A stretch of 52,292 nt of DNA from Rhizobiaceae bacterium (GCA_023953775.1 JAMLJD010000025.1:1-52292); one strand, 5' to 3'; shown: positions 9,034 to 18,444, numbered from the stretch's first letter. The notes: a model not told the origin generated them from the letters alone. Translations and numbers: made by a program.

Positions 9034-10568
9034 GCGCTGCCTCCCAGCATCAGGCGCCCGATCGTCTCGATCTCGGCCGAAGAACGCGCGACCTCGCCCG
9101 ACTTGCGGCCGCCGTAAAGCACAACGATGCGGTCCGACAGGGCGATCAGCTCTTCGAGTTCCTCGGAGATCACGAGTATCGCGCCGCCGCGGTCCCGGAA
9201 GTCGAGCAGGCATTGATGGATGAACGCGATCCCGTGGATATCGACGCCACGGGTCGGCTGACATGCGAGCAGGAAGCTTGGATTGCCGTCGAGCTCGCGC
9301 GCGACGGCAACGCGCTGCTGGTTCCCGCCCGACAGGCTTCCCGCCGGCAGGTCCGACGATCCGCGCTTCACACGGTAGCGGTCGAGAAGCTCGTCGACAT
9401 GGCGGGCGATCGCCCGCCGCTTGAGCACGCCCGAGGTGCAGAAGGCAGGCCAGCGATGGTGGCCCGCGATCGCGTTCTCGCGGATCGGCGCGACAAGGCA
9501 CAGGCCTTCCGCCGCCCGGTCGGGGCTCAGATAGGATAGGCCGCGCGCGCGCCGCTCGGCCAGCGACAGCCCTGTCACGTCTGCGCCGCCGAGGTGGATC
9601 GTGCCGGCCCGCACGTCCCCGAGCCCGGTGATCGCCGAGGCAAGCTCGTCTTGGCCGTTGCCGGCGACGCCGGCAATGCCGACGATCTCGCCGGCATGGA
9701 TCGTCAGGTCGAGCTCCATAAGCCGTTCGTTGCCCGCCGCGTCGCGCGCCGTAAGGCCCTTGATGTCGACGATCGCCGGACCTGTTTCGCCGGCCCGGGC
9801 GCTCGGCTGGACCAGCACCTCGCCGATCATCATTTCGGCCAGCTTCTGTTTGCTTGCATCCCGCGCCGGCAGGCTCGCCACCTTGCGGCCGTTGCGGATG
9901 ACGGTGATGTCGTCGGCAACGTCCATCACCTCGGCGAGCTTGTGGCTGATGAAGATGATGGTGCGGCCTTCGTCGCGCAGCGTGCGCAGCAGCACCACCA
10001 GTTCGCGCACCTGCGCCGGGGCCAGCACGGCCGTCGGTTCGTCGAGGATCAGCACGTCCGCGCCGCGGTAGAGCAGCCGCAGGATCTCGACGATCTGGCG
10101 CACATGGACCGGGGCGTCGTCGACCGTCATGTCCCAGTCGAGCACCACGCCCGCCTGGCGCTCCAGCAGCCGGGCGGCTTCGAGCGCGCGCGGCTTGTCG
10201 AGCTGGCCCAGCCGGTCGACCGGCTCGCTCGACAGCACCAGATTCTCGAGCAGCGTCAGGCCGGGAACCAGCATGAATTCCTGATGGACCATGCCGATGC
10301 CGTATTCGAACGCATCGGCGGGGCCGGTGAACTCGACCGGCCGGCCGTCGATCGTCACGCTGCCCTCGTCGGGCCGGTCCAGGCCCTGGAGGATGCGCAT
10401 CAGGGTCGACTTGCCGGCCCCGTTGCCGCCGACGATGGCGTGCACGGTGCCACGTCCCGCATCGAAATCGATGCCGTCATTCGCGGTCACCGGACCGAAC
10501 CGCCGGGTTACGCTTCGCGCACCCAGGCGGCTCGGCGGCAGCGCCGCATCTGGCAGGGCCTCGGTCAA
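9030..10568 (-). CDS. BMP-type ABC importer, fused double ATPase
   Basis: The 512-residue protein contains two ABC ATPase domains in tandem, as in RbsA and YufO. The first has a canonical Walker A GGNGAGKST (47-55) and Walker B LILDEPTA (173-180), but its signature region is degenerate (VHVRQIVEI near 154-162). The second lacks a standard Walker A (VAGNGQDELA, 301-310) but keeps a perfect LSGGNQQR signature (412-419). This division of labour is normal for the family. The start is TTG at 10568: no ATG or GTG fits upstream of the family N-terminus, and the binding-protein stop lies only 13 bases before it. A TTG start may lower expression relative to the binding protein. Confidence 0.92.
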   Translation of the reverse strand: MTEALPDAALPPSRLGARSVTRRFGPVTANDGIDFDAGRGTVHAIVGGNGAGKSTLMRILQGLDRPDEGSVTIDGRPVEFTGPADAFEYGIGMVHQEFMLVPGLTLLENLVLSSEPVDRLGQLDKPRALEAARLLERQAGVVLDWDMTVDDAPVHVRQIVEILRLLYRGADVLILDEPTAVLAPAQVRELVVLLRTLRDEGRTIIFISHKLAEVMDVADDITVIRNGRKVASLPARDASKQKLAEMMIGEVLVQPSARAGETGPAIVDIKGLTARDAAGNERLMELDLTIHAGEIVGIAGVAGNGQDELASAITGLGDVRAGTIHLGGADVTGLSLAERRARGLSYLSPDRAAEGLCLVAPIRENAIAGHHRWPAFCTSGVLKRRAIARHVDELLDRYRVKRGSSDLPAGSLSGGNQQRVAVARELDGNPSFLLACQPTRGVDIHGIAFIHQCLLDFRDRGGAILVISEELEELIALSDRIVVLYGGRKSGEVARSSAEIETIGRLMLGGSA

Positions 10569-10581
10569 GTTCGGTCTCGGC

Positions 10582-11616
10582 TTACTTGAGGTAGTCGGGG
10601 TAGCCCTGGTCCACGACGTTCCAGACCTTCACCTTGCCGGACAGGATGTCTTGTTTGGCCTGTTCCACCTTCTCGAGGATCGGGGCCGGGATCATGTCCT
10701 TGGTGTGCTTCATCTCCGAAAGGCCGACGCCGTTCTCCTTGAGGCCGAAGGTGATGGTCTCGCCGCCCGGGAACTTGCCGTCGGCATAGTCCTTGACCAC
10801 GTTCTCGACCGCCACGTCGGTCCGCTTGACCATCGAGGTCAGCACGGCGCCCGGCGCGATGCCGTCCTGGTCCGTGTCGACGCCGATCGCGTAGTGGCCT
10901 TCCTCCTTGGCCGCCTGGATCACGCCCATGCCGGTTCCGCCGGCGACCTGGTAGACGATGTCGGCGCCTTCCTCGAACATCGCCTTGGCCATCTGCAGGC
11001 CGATCGACGGATCGCCGAAATTGTTCGAATAGGCGACCTTCACCTCGACGTCGGGATTGGCGGCCTTGGCGCCTTCGATGTAGCCGGCGATGAACTTGTC
11101 GATGCCCGCCGACTTGGTGCCGCCGATCACGCCGATGATCGGCTCGGCATTGATGCCCTTGATCGACGTGTCGGTGGTCACCAGCGCGGCGAGCGTTCCG
11201 GCGAGATAGGAGCCTTCCTGCTCCTGGAACAGGACCGACGCCACGTTGCCGCCCTCGCGGACCTGGTTGAGGATCACGTAATTGGTGTCGGGATAGTCCT
11301 TCGCCACCTCGACCATCGGCTCGCCGTGCGAATATTCGAGGTCGACGATCAGCCCGAAGCCGGCATCCGAGGCGCGGCGCAGGATCTCGGCCGCCTGTGC
11401 GACGACGTCTTCGGATTCGACCGGACGGCCCTCGATCCCGGTCGCCTCGATGGCGCGCTGGAAGCCCGAATAGGCGAGGTCGTTGTAGGACTGGTCGCCG
11501 AGGCCGCCCTGCGCGACGATCAGTGCCGCGCGCTTGTCCTGTGCTGCGGCGTCAATTGTTCCAAGGCCCGAGGCGAGGGCCAACGAAGCCGCGCCGACGA
11601 CTGCTATCTTTTTCAT
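10582..11616 (-). CDS. BMP-family ABC transporter substrate-binding protein
   Basis: The 344-residue protein starts with a lysine pair and hydrophobic stretch and a likely signal peptidase site after the alanines near residue 25, so it is periplasmic. The mature part begins KRAALIVAQGGLGDQSYND, the typical opening of the BMP/Med/PnrA-like binding proteins. It also carries GVIGGTKSAGIDKFIAGY and GVDTDQDGIAPG, which line the ligand cleft in the family. Characterised relatives bind purine or other nucleosides. The start at 11616 has an AGGAG site about 7 bases upstream. It is the first structural gene after the GntR regulator, whose 3' end overlaps it by 65 bases. Confidence 0.93.
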   Translation of the reverse strand: MKKIAVVGAASLALASGLGTIDAAAQDKRAALIVAQGGLGDQSYNDLAYSGFQRAIEATGIEGRPVESEDVVAQAAEILRRASDAGFGLIVDLEYSHGEPMVEVAKDYPDTNYVILNQVREGGNVASVLFQEQEGSYLAGTLAALVTTDTSIKGINAEPIIGVIGGTKSAGIDKFIAGYIEGAKAANPDVEVKVAYSNNFGDPSIGLQMAKAMFEEGADIVYQVAGGTGMGVIQAAKEEGHYAIGVDTDQDGIAPGAVLTSMVKRTDVAVENVVKDYADGKFPGGETITFGLKENGVGLSEMKHTKDMIPAPILEKVEQAKQDILSGKVKVWNVVDQGYPDYLK

Positions 11617-12373
11617 GATGATGCTCCTGTTTCTCCTGGTTCCCCGAATGATGCTGCCGGACGAGGCGGGCCTCGTAGGAATACCGGCGCGCGTCATAGA
11701 TCGCGCTGACGGCGTCCAGCGGACGGCCGTCGGCGGCGAAGGAATGGCGGGTGACCGAAACGACCACCCCGTCCTTCGGTAGTTTGAGCAGCTTGCGGTC
11801 GTCCTCGTCCGCGCTGCAGGCAATGAGCCGCTCCGTCGCGCTCGCCACGGTGAGGCCGTGCCGCTCGAAATGGCGGTAGAGCGAAAAGGACGGGTTGCGG
11901 GCGACCTCGACCGACAGCCCCGTCTCGGCGACGAGGTCCGCGGCAAGCCACGAGCGATGGCGCGCCACCGCCAGCCCGTCGACCAGGCGCAGGCGGTCGA
12001 GCAGCATGATGTCCGTCCCGGCGGGATAGGGTAGGGTTTCGTTCCAGTCGGCCGGCTCGAAGGCAAGCAGCCTGTGCGATGCCGTGTGCCCGGCGGCCTC
12101 GACCGCCTCGGTGAAGCTCAGCAGGTAACCGGGGGCACGGCGCAGCGGTGCGTCGGCGACGAAGGAGCCGCTGCCCTGGCGGCGGGTGATCAGGCCCTCG
12201 TCCACGAGTTGTTCGACGGCCTTGGCGACCGTGAAGCGGCTGACGCCCCAGTCCCTGGCAAGTTGCGGTTCGCTCGGAATGCGCGCGCCAGGTCCCAGAG
12301 TGCTGATCCGGTCTTTCAGACCCTCGGCGATCTGAATGTAGAGCGGTTCGGATCTGGTCCGTGTGGTCGGCAT
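11552..12373 (-). CDS. GntR/HutC-family transcriptional regulator with UTRA domain
   Basis: The 273-residue protein has an N-terminal winged helix with the recognition segment PSEPQLARDWGVSRFTVAKA (near 34-53), followed by a UTRA ligand-sensing domain of about 160 residues. HutC-type regulators usually repress a nearby catabolic operon and are released by a pathway metabolite. I chose the ATG at 12373 because GGAGGA lies 8 bases upstream; a TTG two codons earlier is too close to that site. The reading frame continues 65 bases into the binding-protein gene in another frame, giving a charged tail rich in His, Glu and Lys that is probably not part of the UTRA fold. This could be an old frameshift near the end or a genuine overlap. 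Confidence 0.9.
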   Translation of the reverse strand: MPTTRTRSEPLYIQIAEGLKDRISTLGPGARIPSEPQLARDWGVSRFTVAKAVEQLVDEGLITRRQGSGSFVADAPLRRAPGYLLSFTEAVEAAGHTASHRLLAFEPADWNETLPYPAGTDIMLLDRLRLVDGLAVARHRSWLAADLVAETGLSVEVARNPSFSLYRHFERHGLTVASATERLIACSADEDDRKLLKLPKDGVVVSVTRHSFAADGRPLDAVSAIYDARRYSYEARLVRQHHSGNQEKQEHHHEKDSSRRRGFVGPRLGPWNN

Positions 12374-12388
12374 CTCCAACGTCCTCCA

Positions 12389-12404
12389 AGTTGTCCAGTC
12401 AACT
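12389..12404. promoter_or_regulatory. Candidate HutC-type operator
   Basis: The inverted repeat AGTTGTCCAGTCAACT has 5-base arms (AGTTG/CAACT) around a 6-base centre and lies 16 bases upstream of the regulator start. It resembles the TTGT-N-ACAA class of sites used by GntR/HutC proteins, so autoregulation of the regulator and transporter operon is likely. A second palindrome, CTGATCAG, adjoins it at 12403-12410. Confidence 0.45.
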
Positions 12405-12565
12405 GATCAGCTTTTCGGATGAATTGCAAGACCTCTTGGGAAGAATGCCATCATATGCCCATGCGGGATCGCCCTGCGGCCGCATCCCCAACGCGGCGCG
12501 CCAGAAGACGGCGAGTGCCATCGAAATCTGCTGAAATGACGGGGTGAAATGCAGGAAAACCGGGT

Positions 12566-12792
12566 GTGCGGGTGCGAAATCCGCGCAAAAAGTCTGAGTT
12601 CGGCTGGGGCTGGAACGCACAGACCGGTGAGTATGGCGATCTCTACAAGCAGGGCGTTATCGATCCCGCCAAGGTCGTGCGCGCAGCGCTCCAGGACGCC
12701 GCGTCTGTGGCCGGCCTGTGCTGGTCACCACCGAAGCGATGGTGGCAGAGAAGCCGAGGAGGGAAGCAGCGCCGGCGCGGCGTTGCGAGTAG
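12566..12792 (+). pseudogene. groEL: Decayed 3' end of a groEL chaperonin gene
   Basis: From about 12587 the plus strand encodes the C-terminal GroEL segment: [16 protein letters not shown], then [20 protein letters not shown]. After the codons for GL at 12718 the frame is broken by an extra TG at 12719-12720. Reading on from 12721 restores [12 protein letters not shown], ending in a divergent tail ([11 protein letters not shown]) and a stop at 12790-12792. The glycine/methionine-rich GroEL tail is missing. Upstream of about 12587 the similarity stops, so only roughly the last 65-70 of some 545 residues remain and no functional protein can be made. No groES is nearby. This is a genomic fossil, probably of an additional rhizobial groEL copy. 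Confidence 0.85.
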
Positions 12793-12928
12793 CGAAAAAC
12801 CCGGATCGTCTCCTTGTCTGCCTCCTCCTGCTGGGAGCAGGCTAACCTCAAAGCGAGGACAATTCAGGGGAGCAGGTCATACTTCGCAAGCGCCGATACG
12901 CTTCCGTCAAACCGTGAAAGGCTCTAGG

Positions 12929-14773
12929 TCAACCCTTGATCGGTTCGATCAATCGGGGGCGCATGACCGCGAAGATGGGCAGGACTTCCATCTTGCCCTT
13001 GACCGCGACCCTGTCGACCTCGTTGATTATGAAAGCATCGCCGACGATCTCGGCCGTGCGCGGTCCGATCAGGATTGGCGTCCGATAGGTTTTCGTTTCG
13101 CTCTCCAGTCGGGCGGCGAGGTTCACCGCGTCGCCCAGCGCCGAATAGTTGAAGCGGATGTCTGACCCCATGTTTCCCACGACACAGTCACCCGTGTTGA
13201 TGCCGACGCCGATCGCGAACTCGATGGGCTCTTCGTTGGCCGCGCGCGCTTCATCCGCAAGTTGCCGGTTGAGGAACTCGAGTGCATCGAGCATGGCAAA
13301 CGCTGCCTCTACTGCGTGACGCGCATGCTCCGGATCGTCAAGCGGCGCGTTCCAGAACGCCATGACGCTGTCTCCAATGTATTTGTCGATCGTCCCTCCG
13401 GCGTCGAGCACCGCGCGTGACAGCGGGTTCATGATGCGGTTGACGAGGAGTGTGAGCCGCTCGGGATCCTGTTTGAGGCGCTCCGAAATCGTCGTGAAAC
13501 CGCGAATATCGGTGAAAAGCACCGTAATGGTGCGCCGCTCACCCCCCAGTTTCAATAGAGCGGGGTCAGTTGCCAGGCGCTGCACTAGAACAGGCGAAAG
13601 ATATTGCGAGAACGCCTGCGTTATGCCGCGCCGTATGCGGCTCTCGACAGCGTAGTCTCGAGCGCCGAGCGCGCCCGCGACGCTCATGAAGCTCAGCAGC
13701 GGAGCGATCGGGTCGAGATAGATTTGCCCATAGGTCATCAGCAGCCATGATCCGGCGCTGAAAGCGATTGCCGCGATAACGACATAGACAATCGTGCGCC
13801 GGTTGCTTCCCGCGCGGACGGTGAGCGCGGACAAAAGCGTGGACACCGCGATCGCCATGATGGCGGCCTGGCGAGGTGCCGGCGTGACGAGCAGTCGTTT
13901 GGCGAGATTGACATAGGCGGTGGCCTGGATCTCCGCGCCGGATACCAGCCTTTGGCTACGCAGCGTATGGCTCGTCGCATAGGCGTCCGCCCCACCGGTC
14001 TTGAGATCCGCCGCGGCCTGCATGCTCAAGCCTACGATCACGACTTTGCCGTCGAGAAAACCCGGCGGAAGAAACACGTCAGGCTCGAGCGCCTGATAAT
14101 ATGAAATCGTCGGGAGGGTTCGCGCCGGTCCGAATGATTGCATCAGCGCGCCGGCAGGGACCGGTGCGGAATTGCCGTTGACGAGAGACAGAAGAGTTCG
14201 GGCAAATCCGTCTTCCCGCCGGGGCAGCCGTCTCACAACGCCGTCTGAATCGAGCGAAATCGTCGCGATTCCCGTAGCAGCGCCGGTTTCGACCAATTCA
14301 GTCAACGGCTCCACCCGGATAATCTGGTCTGCGTGCGGCGTCTCGACCAGCGTTTCGTCGCCGGCCAGCACCACGTCGGGACCGAGCCGAGATGCCAGTG
14401 CCGCGTCGGACGCGGGATTGGATGGCTCGGCAAAAATGATATCGATGCCAATCGCGCGCGTGCCGGCCGCGCGCAATTCCGCGACGAGGCGGGCGTGAAG
14501 ATCTCGCGGCCACGGCCATTGACGACCGATCTCGGCCATCGAGGGCTCATCGATGGCGATAATCACCGGCGCGTCCTCGGGAACCGCGGGCGGGCGGATC
14601 GTGGAGAGAAAGTCGAAGGCCCGCGCCTCGGCGAGACGGAGTGGCTCGGTCGCCGAAAGTATCGACATGACGATTGCCACCACGGCGGCCAAAACGAGCA
14701 GGAAGCGTCCCCGACCGCGGGCCGCCGGATCATCAGGAGAGTCCTCGACGCGCGTCCACCACGCCTTTGCCAT
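12929..14773 (-). CDS. CHASE2-domain transmembrane class III nucleotidyl cyclase
   Basis: The 614-residue protein has a first membrane span at about 24-40, a periplasmic CHASE2 sensor at about 50-300, three more spans at about 301-321, 326-344 and 352-370, and a C-terminal class III cyclase domain from about 410. Catalytic features are complete: metal-binding Asp422 (LFTDIRGF) and Asp468 (IGDSVMAFW), base-selecting Lys464 (TIDKYIGD) and Ser544 (NYSALGD), and transition-state Asn551 and Arg555 (VNLAARLE). The Lys plus Ser/Thr pair is the pattern of adenylate cyclases, so cAMP is the likely product. The ATG at 14773 overlaps the stop of the upstream FecR-TPR-barrel gene (TGATG), so the two are translationally coupled. 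CHASE2 ligands are unknown in general; the partner gene suggests an envelope signal. Confidence 0.92.
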   Translation of the reverse strand: MAKAWWTRVEDSPDDPAARGRGRFLLVLAAVVAIVMSILSATEPLRLAEARAFDFLSTIRPPAVPEDAPVIIAIDEPSMAEIGRQWPWPRDLHARLVAELRAAGTRAIGIDIIFAEPSNPASDAALASRLGPDVVLAGDETLVETPHADQIIRVEPLTELVETGAATGIATISLDSDGVVRRLPRREDGFARTLLSLVNGNSAPVPAGALMQSFGPARTLPTISYYQALEPDVFLPPGFLDGKVVIVGLSMQAAADLKTGGADAYATSHTLRSQRLVSGAEIQATAYVNLAKRLLVTPAPRQAAIMAIAVSTLLSALTVRAGSNRRTIVYVVIAAIAFSAGSWLLMTYGQIYLDPIAPLLSFMSVAGALGARDYAVESRIRRGITQAFSQYLSPVLVQRLATDPALLKLGGERRTITVLFTDIRGFTTISERLKQDPERLTLLVNRIMNPLSRAVLDAGGTIDKYIGDSVMAFWNAPLDDPEHARHAVEAAFAMLDALEFLNRQLADEARAANEEPIEFAIGVGINTGDCVVGNMGSDIRFNYSALGDAVNLAARLESETKTYRTPILIGPRTAEIVGDAFIINEVDRVAVKGKMEVLPIFAVMRPRLIEPIKG

Positions 14774-17700
14774 CAGAAGCGGACCCTGAGCGACCCTGCA
14801 AATGTGCGACCCCAACCCGGTGTTCGCACCCCACCTCCGGGTTCGCTCGAGACCTCGATTTTCCGGTCGAAGATATTGTAGGCGGCAAGATTGAGTTCGA
14901 ACCGCTTGTCAAACGGCTCGAAGGTCAGCAATGCGTCGGTCGACCAGTAACCGTCGAGCACCGTGCCGGAAACATCGCCGACGCGCTCTCCGACATAGCT
15001 TTCGGCGACGGTGATCTTCAGCCTGGAAGGATGGACGAAGCTTATCCCGAACCGCGAGGCGAGCTCAGGCACGTAGGGCATCGGTCCGCCGAATCCTGGA
15101 CCCGGAGTCCGGTTTTCAGAAGCGGTCCAGGCCACCGTGCCGAAGGCACCGAAACCCCACCCGAGCCGCGCATTGGCGGTCAGGCTCGCGCGCGTGAGCC
15201 GGCCGCGGTCGAGATCAATGGTCTCCAGCGAGGCCGGGATGTCGATCGAGATATCATGAAGATTTTGATGCTGGATTTCCGCAGCGGTAAAAAAGCGGTC
15301 CGTCCATTCCGCCTCCCATCGTGCAATAGCCGTATCGCTGTAACCGCCGAGCTCGAGAGGGTTGTGGTTCGACTGCAGCCCGCTAACCCCAAGTGGCGAG
15401 AGCGTCGTCAAGGAGTCAAATCCGGTCTCTCGCAGTCCGGCGAGGCGCAGCCGATGCCTTTCGACGGGCGTCCAGCTAACGCCGATGCGTGGCTCCATGC
15501 GCGCGACATCGAGCGTCCCGCCATTGAGATAGCTGCCGTGAACAGCGGCATTGATTTCCAGATCGTCATTGACGGCATAGATCGCGTCGATCCAGGCCCG
15601 TCCAAGCGTCACGTCGGCAGTTGCGGAGGTCGTCACCGGCAGCGGTCCGACAACCGGAATATGAAGTGTCGTGGTATCGACCGTGAAAGCCGAGAAACGT
15701 CCGACTTCAGCGCCATAGCGTATGCTCAGCTCGCCCACGCCGATCGAGTGGTTCACGCCCGCGGTCCAGACATTCTGCCGGGTTTGACGCTCATTGGTCG
15801 AACCGAAAGGAACGCCGATGTCGAAGAGCCTTTCTCGCAGGCTCTTGTCGTGTAGTTCGCTGTAGAAGAAGCCGGCGGTCGCGATGTTGCGATATCCGAA
15901 TGTGTGGCTCCAGACCGCGCCGGCGTTGAGGACATTCGTAGTCTGCGTATCAGCGAGCCGGGCGTCGAACACTCCGACCGGCAGGGCCGCCGGCGTCGGG
16001 ATAACAGCAAGCACGTTGGTGGAGTCGCCGCTTGAAAAATAGCTCACCAGACGATCGTTCGGTGTCGGTTTCGCGGTCAGGAACGCCGATCCGGCCAGCT
16101 GTTCCTGGCCGTAGGTGAAATCGACACCGCCGAGCGAAATCGAGCGCCGCGAAAGCGTATCGGTGCGATTGAGCCGTGCCGAAAGACTCCAGGGAAAAGG
16201 CGTCACGCTGTATGACCGTACCTCGGCGTCGCCGGTCCAGCCCCATTCGCCGCCTTCATGCTCGAACCCACCCGTCAGCGAGCCCTCGATGAACGGTCGG
16301 CGAAACAACGTCGCCTCGCGTGCGCCGCCCGCCAGCATGAGCGGGTCGAGCGAAAGACCTTGCAGGAAGGAAGACAGGCCGGACGCTCTGATCGCGGGAT
16401 CGAAGGGTCCTGCGCCGTAGCCGAGATTGTTGACATACGGGTCAACTCTCCCGGCGATCGCCTGATCGACAAAGCCGGGCGCGCTGAAGGGCGAGAAGGC
16501 GAGATCGCCGTAATAGCGGCCCCAGTCATCGAGACTCAGAAGCCGGAACGCATCGTTGAGTGTGGAGCTGGCGTCAGGATTGGCGCGCGGCGGAGCAAAA
16601 TCGCCGCGGCGCGCTCGTGCCCGCTTCATTGCCATCTGCGCGTTGTCGATCGCCTTTTCCGCGTCGTAGTCGTTGATCGCAATTGCCGTGACAGCAAGCG
16701 ATTGAACCGGGTCGTTCGGATCGAGCCGGTCGGCATTTTCGAAAGCCTGCTCGGCCGGCTCGATATCGCCGGAGTTGTAATGGGCCGATCCAAGAAGAAT
16801 GAGCCCCTGCGCGTAGGCCGGGTTGGCCGTCGTTCCGGCGAGCAGATCCTGGCGCGCCTTCTCGGTGTCTCCGGTCTGCAGGTGATAGCGGCCGCGCGCA
16901 ACCAGCGCGATGTGGAATTCGGGATCCAGCGCAATGGCCGTGTCGATCTCTGCCTTGGCTTCCTCGATCCGGTCCTGTTCGAGCAGCATGAACGCAAGAT
17001 TGGCATGCGGAACGGGATCCTGGGGATCGAGCGAAATCGCATGTCGCAGCGCCGCTTCGGCTTCACGCTCGGCACCGCGTGTGTTCTCGATCGAGCCGAG
17101 CAGGTTCCACAGGTCGGACGAGCCGGGCTCGAGTTCGACCGCGCTGAGCAGATCGGCGCGCGCGCCTTCGAGGTCGCTTTCGATCCCATGGCGATATGTA
17201 GCCCGGGCAGCAAGTGCTTGCGGCTCGTCGGGATCGAGCGCGAGCGCCCGGTCGATCGCCGCGCGCGTCTGCTCCCGGTCATCGAGCAGGATGGCGAGCC
17301 GCGCGCGGATTGCCGGCAAGACCGGACTGTCGGGAAAGCGGGCTTCGGCGCGTTGAAGAACTGTGATCGCTGCCTTGATGTCGGTGAGAAAGCCGGCTGC
17401 GATCGCGGCGGCCAGCGCGCCGTATGGACCAAGGGCTTCAGCCCGGGGAGGCGCTTCGATCCGCTGCGGATCCGCGAGTCCTCGCGCGAAATAGCCGCCA
17501 AAAAGCGCGATCGCGCGGCGGTTCCCGCCGAGATGCGGCGCAGCGCGCAAAAAAAGCGAAGCGGCTTGGTCATAGTCTCTGGTCGCGCCCGCTATCAGCG
17601 CTTCGACGAGGTCGAGCCGCGCCCGCTGGGCGGGATCAAGCCGGAACGATCGCGCATAGCGGACGGCATCTTCTGCGGCCGTGCGGTTTTCCTGGGTGAG

Positions 17701-18444
17701 GGCCGTTTCGGCCAGGCTGGTCCAGTCTTCTCCGCTTCGCCGCTCGGGCGCGATCGCCAGGATTTCTTTGTGACGGGCGCGATTTTGCGATGCGCTGCCG
17801 GAACTGGCGGGCAGATAGGCGAACGCACCGCGCAGCGAAAGATAAAACAGCATCTGCTCACGGTCGTCGGGAGCGACAACGATGATCTTGGTCGGCGCCT
17901 GTCCGATCGAAGCGACGGCGGCTTCACCGCCCGCAACCGACACTGAGCCGTACGCATTTGAAAACTCGATCAAACCTTCAAGGACAATGAGCGAGGTCTT
18001 GCCGTCGCCTTCGACGGTCATGGTCCAGTCGGTTCCGCGTATCGCGGCTGCCGCCGCGGGCGTTTCGACCGTGATGCCTTCGCCGCCGCGCTCCGCCCGT
18101 GCCCAGATTGTTCCTGATTCAAGGCCGAGCTCGGTCCCGTCGGTCGATCCGATCTTCTTGACCCGCAGCGTCGTGTTGCGACCGAGGCGAATCTGCGTGC
18201 GATCATTGAACAGAATTGCCAGGTGGCCGATCGCATTGGTGCGCAAGACGTCGCCGGCCAGCAGATCCTGTTTCACGTCGACTGTCTTCCAGCCGGCGCT
18301 GTCGACAAACCGCGCTTCTTCTCCGCTCTTGTGCGAAATCACGGTGCCCTCGGGATTGGAAAGCCGAGGAAAGACATCCGCCGCCGCAATCGTCGCGATG
18401 GCGCAGTGGACACTAGCCAAAATGACCGGTGCGTAGCGTCGCAT
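14773..18444 (-). CDS. Exported FecR-TPR-outer membrane beta-barrel fusion protein
   Basis: The 1223-residue product begins with a signal peptide (hydrophobic to about residue 22). Residues about 25-190 form a FecR domain, with the core LAGDVLRTNAIGHLAILFND and GLESGTIWARA. From about 230 to 610 there are tandem TPR-like helices, several ending in LDP-type turns. From about 640 to the end the sequence is beta-rich with many aromatic and charged alternations and closes in SLRVRF, ending on phenylalanine as outer-membrane barrels do. The barrel resembles TonB-dependent receptor barrels but I see no plug domain or TonB box. I chose the ATG at 18444 because it starts the signal peptide; a longer TTG start would add an unlikely leader. 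It is coupled to the CHASE2 cyclase, suggesting a trans-envelope sensor whose periplasmic part talks to CHASE2. Confidence 0.85.
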   Translation of the reverse strand: MRRYAPVILASVHCAIATIAAADVFPRLSNPEGTVISHKSGEEARFVDSAGWKTVDVKQDLLAGDVLRTNAIGHLAILFNDRTQIRLGRNTTLRVKKIGSTDGTELGLESGTIWARAERGGEGITVETPAAAAAIRGTDWTMTVEGDGKTSLIVLEGLIEFSNAYGSVSVAGGEAAVASIGQAPTKIIVVAPDDREQMLFYLSLRGAFAYLPASSGSASQNRARHKEILAIAPERRSGEDWTSLAETALTQENRTAAEDAVRYARSFRLDPAQRARLDLVEALIAGATRDYDQAASLFLRAAPHLGGNRRAIALFGGYFARGLADPQRIEAPPRAEALGPYGALAAAIAAGFLTDIKAAITVLQRAEARFPDSPVLPAIRARLAILLDDREQTRAAIDRALALDPDEPQALAARATYRHGIESDLEGARADLLSAVELEPGSSDLWNLLGSIENTRGAEREAEAALRHAISLDPQDPVPHANLAFMLLEQDRIEEAKAEIDTAIALDPEFHIALVARGRYHLQTGDTEKARQDLLAGTTANPAYAQGLILLGSAHYNSGDIEPAEQAFENADRLDPNDPVQSLAVTAIAINDYDAEKAIDNAQMAMKRARARRGDFAPPRANPDASSTLNDAFRLLSLDDWGRYYGDLAFSPFSAPGFVDQAIAGRVDPYVNNLGYGAGPFDPAIRASGLSSFLQGLSLDPLMLAGGAREATLFRRPFIEGSLTGGFEHEGGEWGWTGDAEVRSYSVTPFPWSLSARLNRTDTLSRRSISLGGVDFTYGQEQLAGSAFLTAKPTPNDRLVSYFSSGDSTNVLAVIPTPAALPVGVFDARLADTQTTNVLNAGAVWSHTFGYRNIATAGFFYSELHDKSLRERLFDIGVPFGSTNERQTRQNVWTAGVNHSIGVGELSIRYGAEVGRFSAFTVDTTTLHIPVVGPLPVTTSATADVTLGRAWIDAIYAVNDDLEINAAVHGSYLNGGTLDVARMEPRIGVSWTPVERHRLRLAGLRETGFDSLTTLSPLGVSGLQSNHNPLELGGYSDTAIARWEAEWTDRFFTAAEIQHQNLHDISIDIPASLETIDLDRGRLTRASLTANARLGWGFGAFGTVAWTASENRTPGPGFGGPMPYVPELASRFGISFVHPSRLKITVAESYVGERVGDVSGTVLDGYWSTDALLTFEPFDKRFELNLAAYNIFDRKIEVSSEPGGGVRTPGWGRTFAGSLRVRF

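Noticed and set aside
12399..12620. Small minus-strand frame upstream of the GntR gene
   Set aside because: No ribosome site or similarity; overlaps the regulator promoter and the groEL fossil.
12929..14773. Calling the CHASE2 cyclase a pyrimidine cyclase (PycC)
   Set aside because: The Lys464 and Ser544 pair and complete metal site fit adenylate cyclase; no positive evidence for CTP or UTP use.
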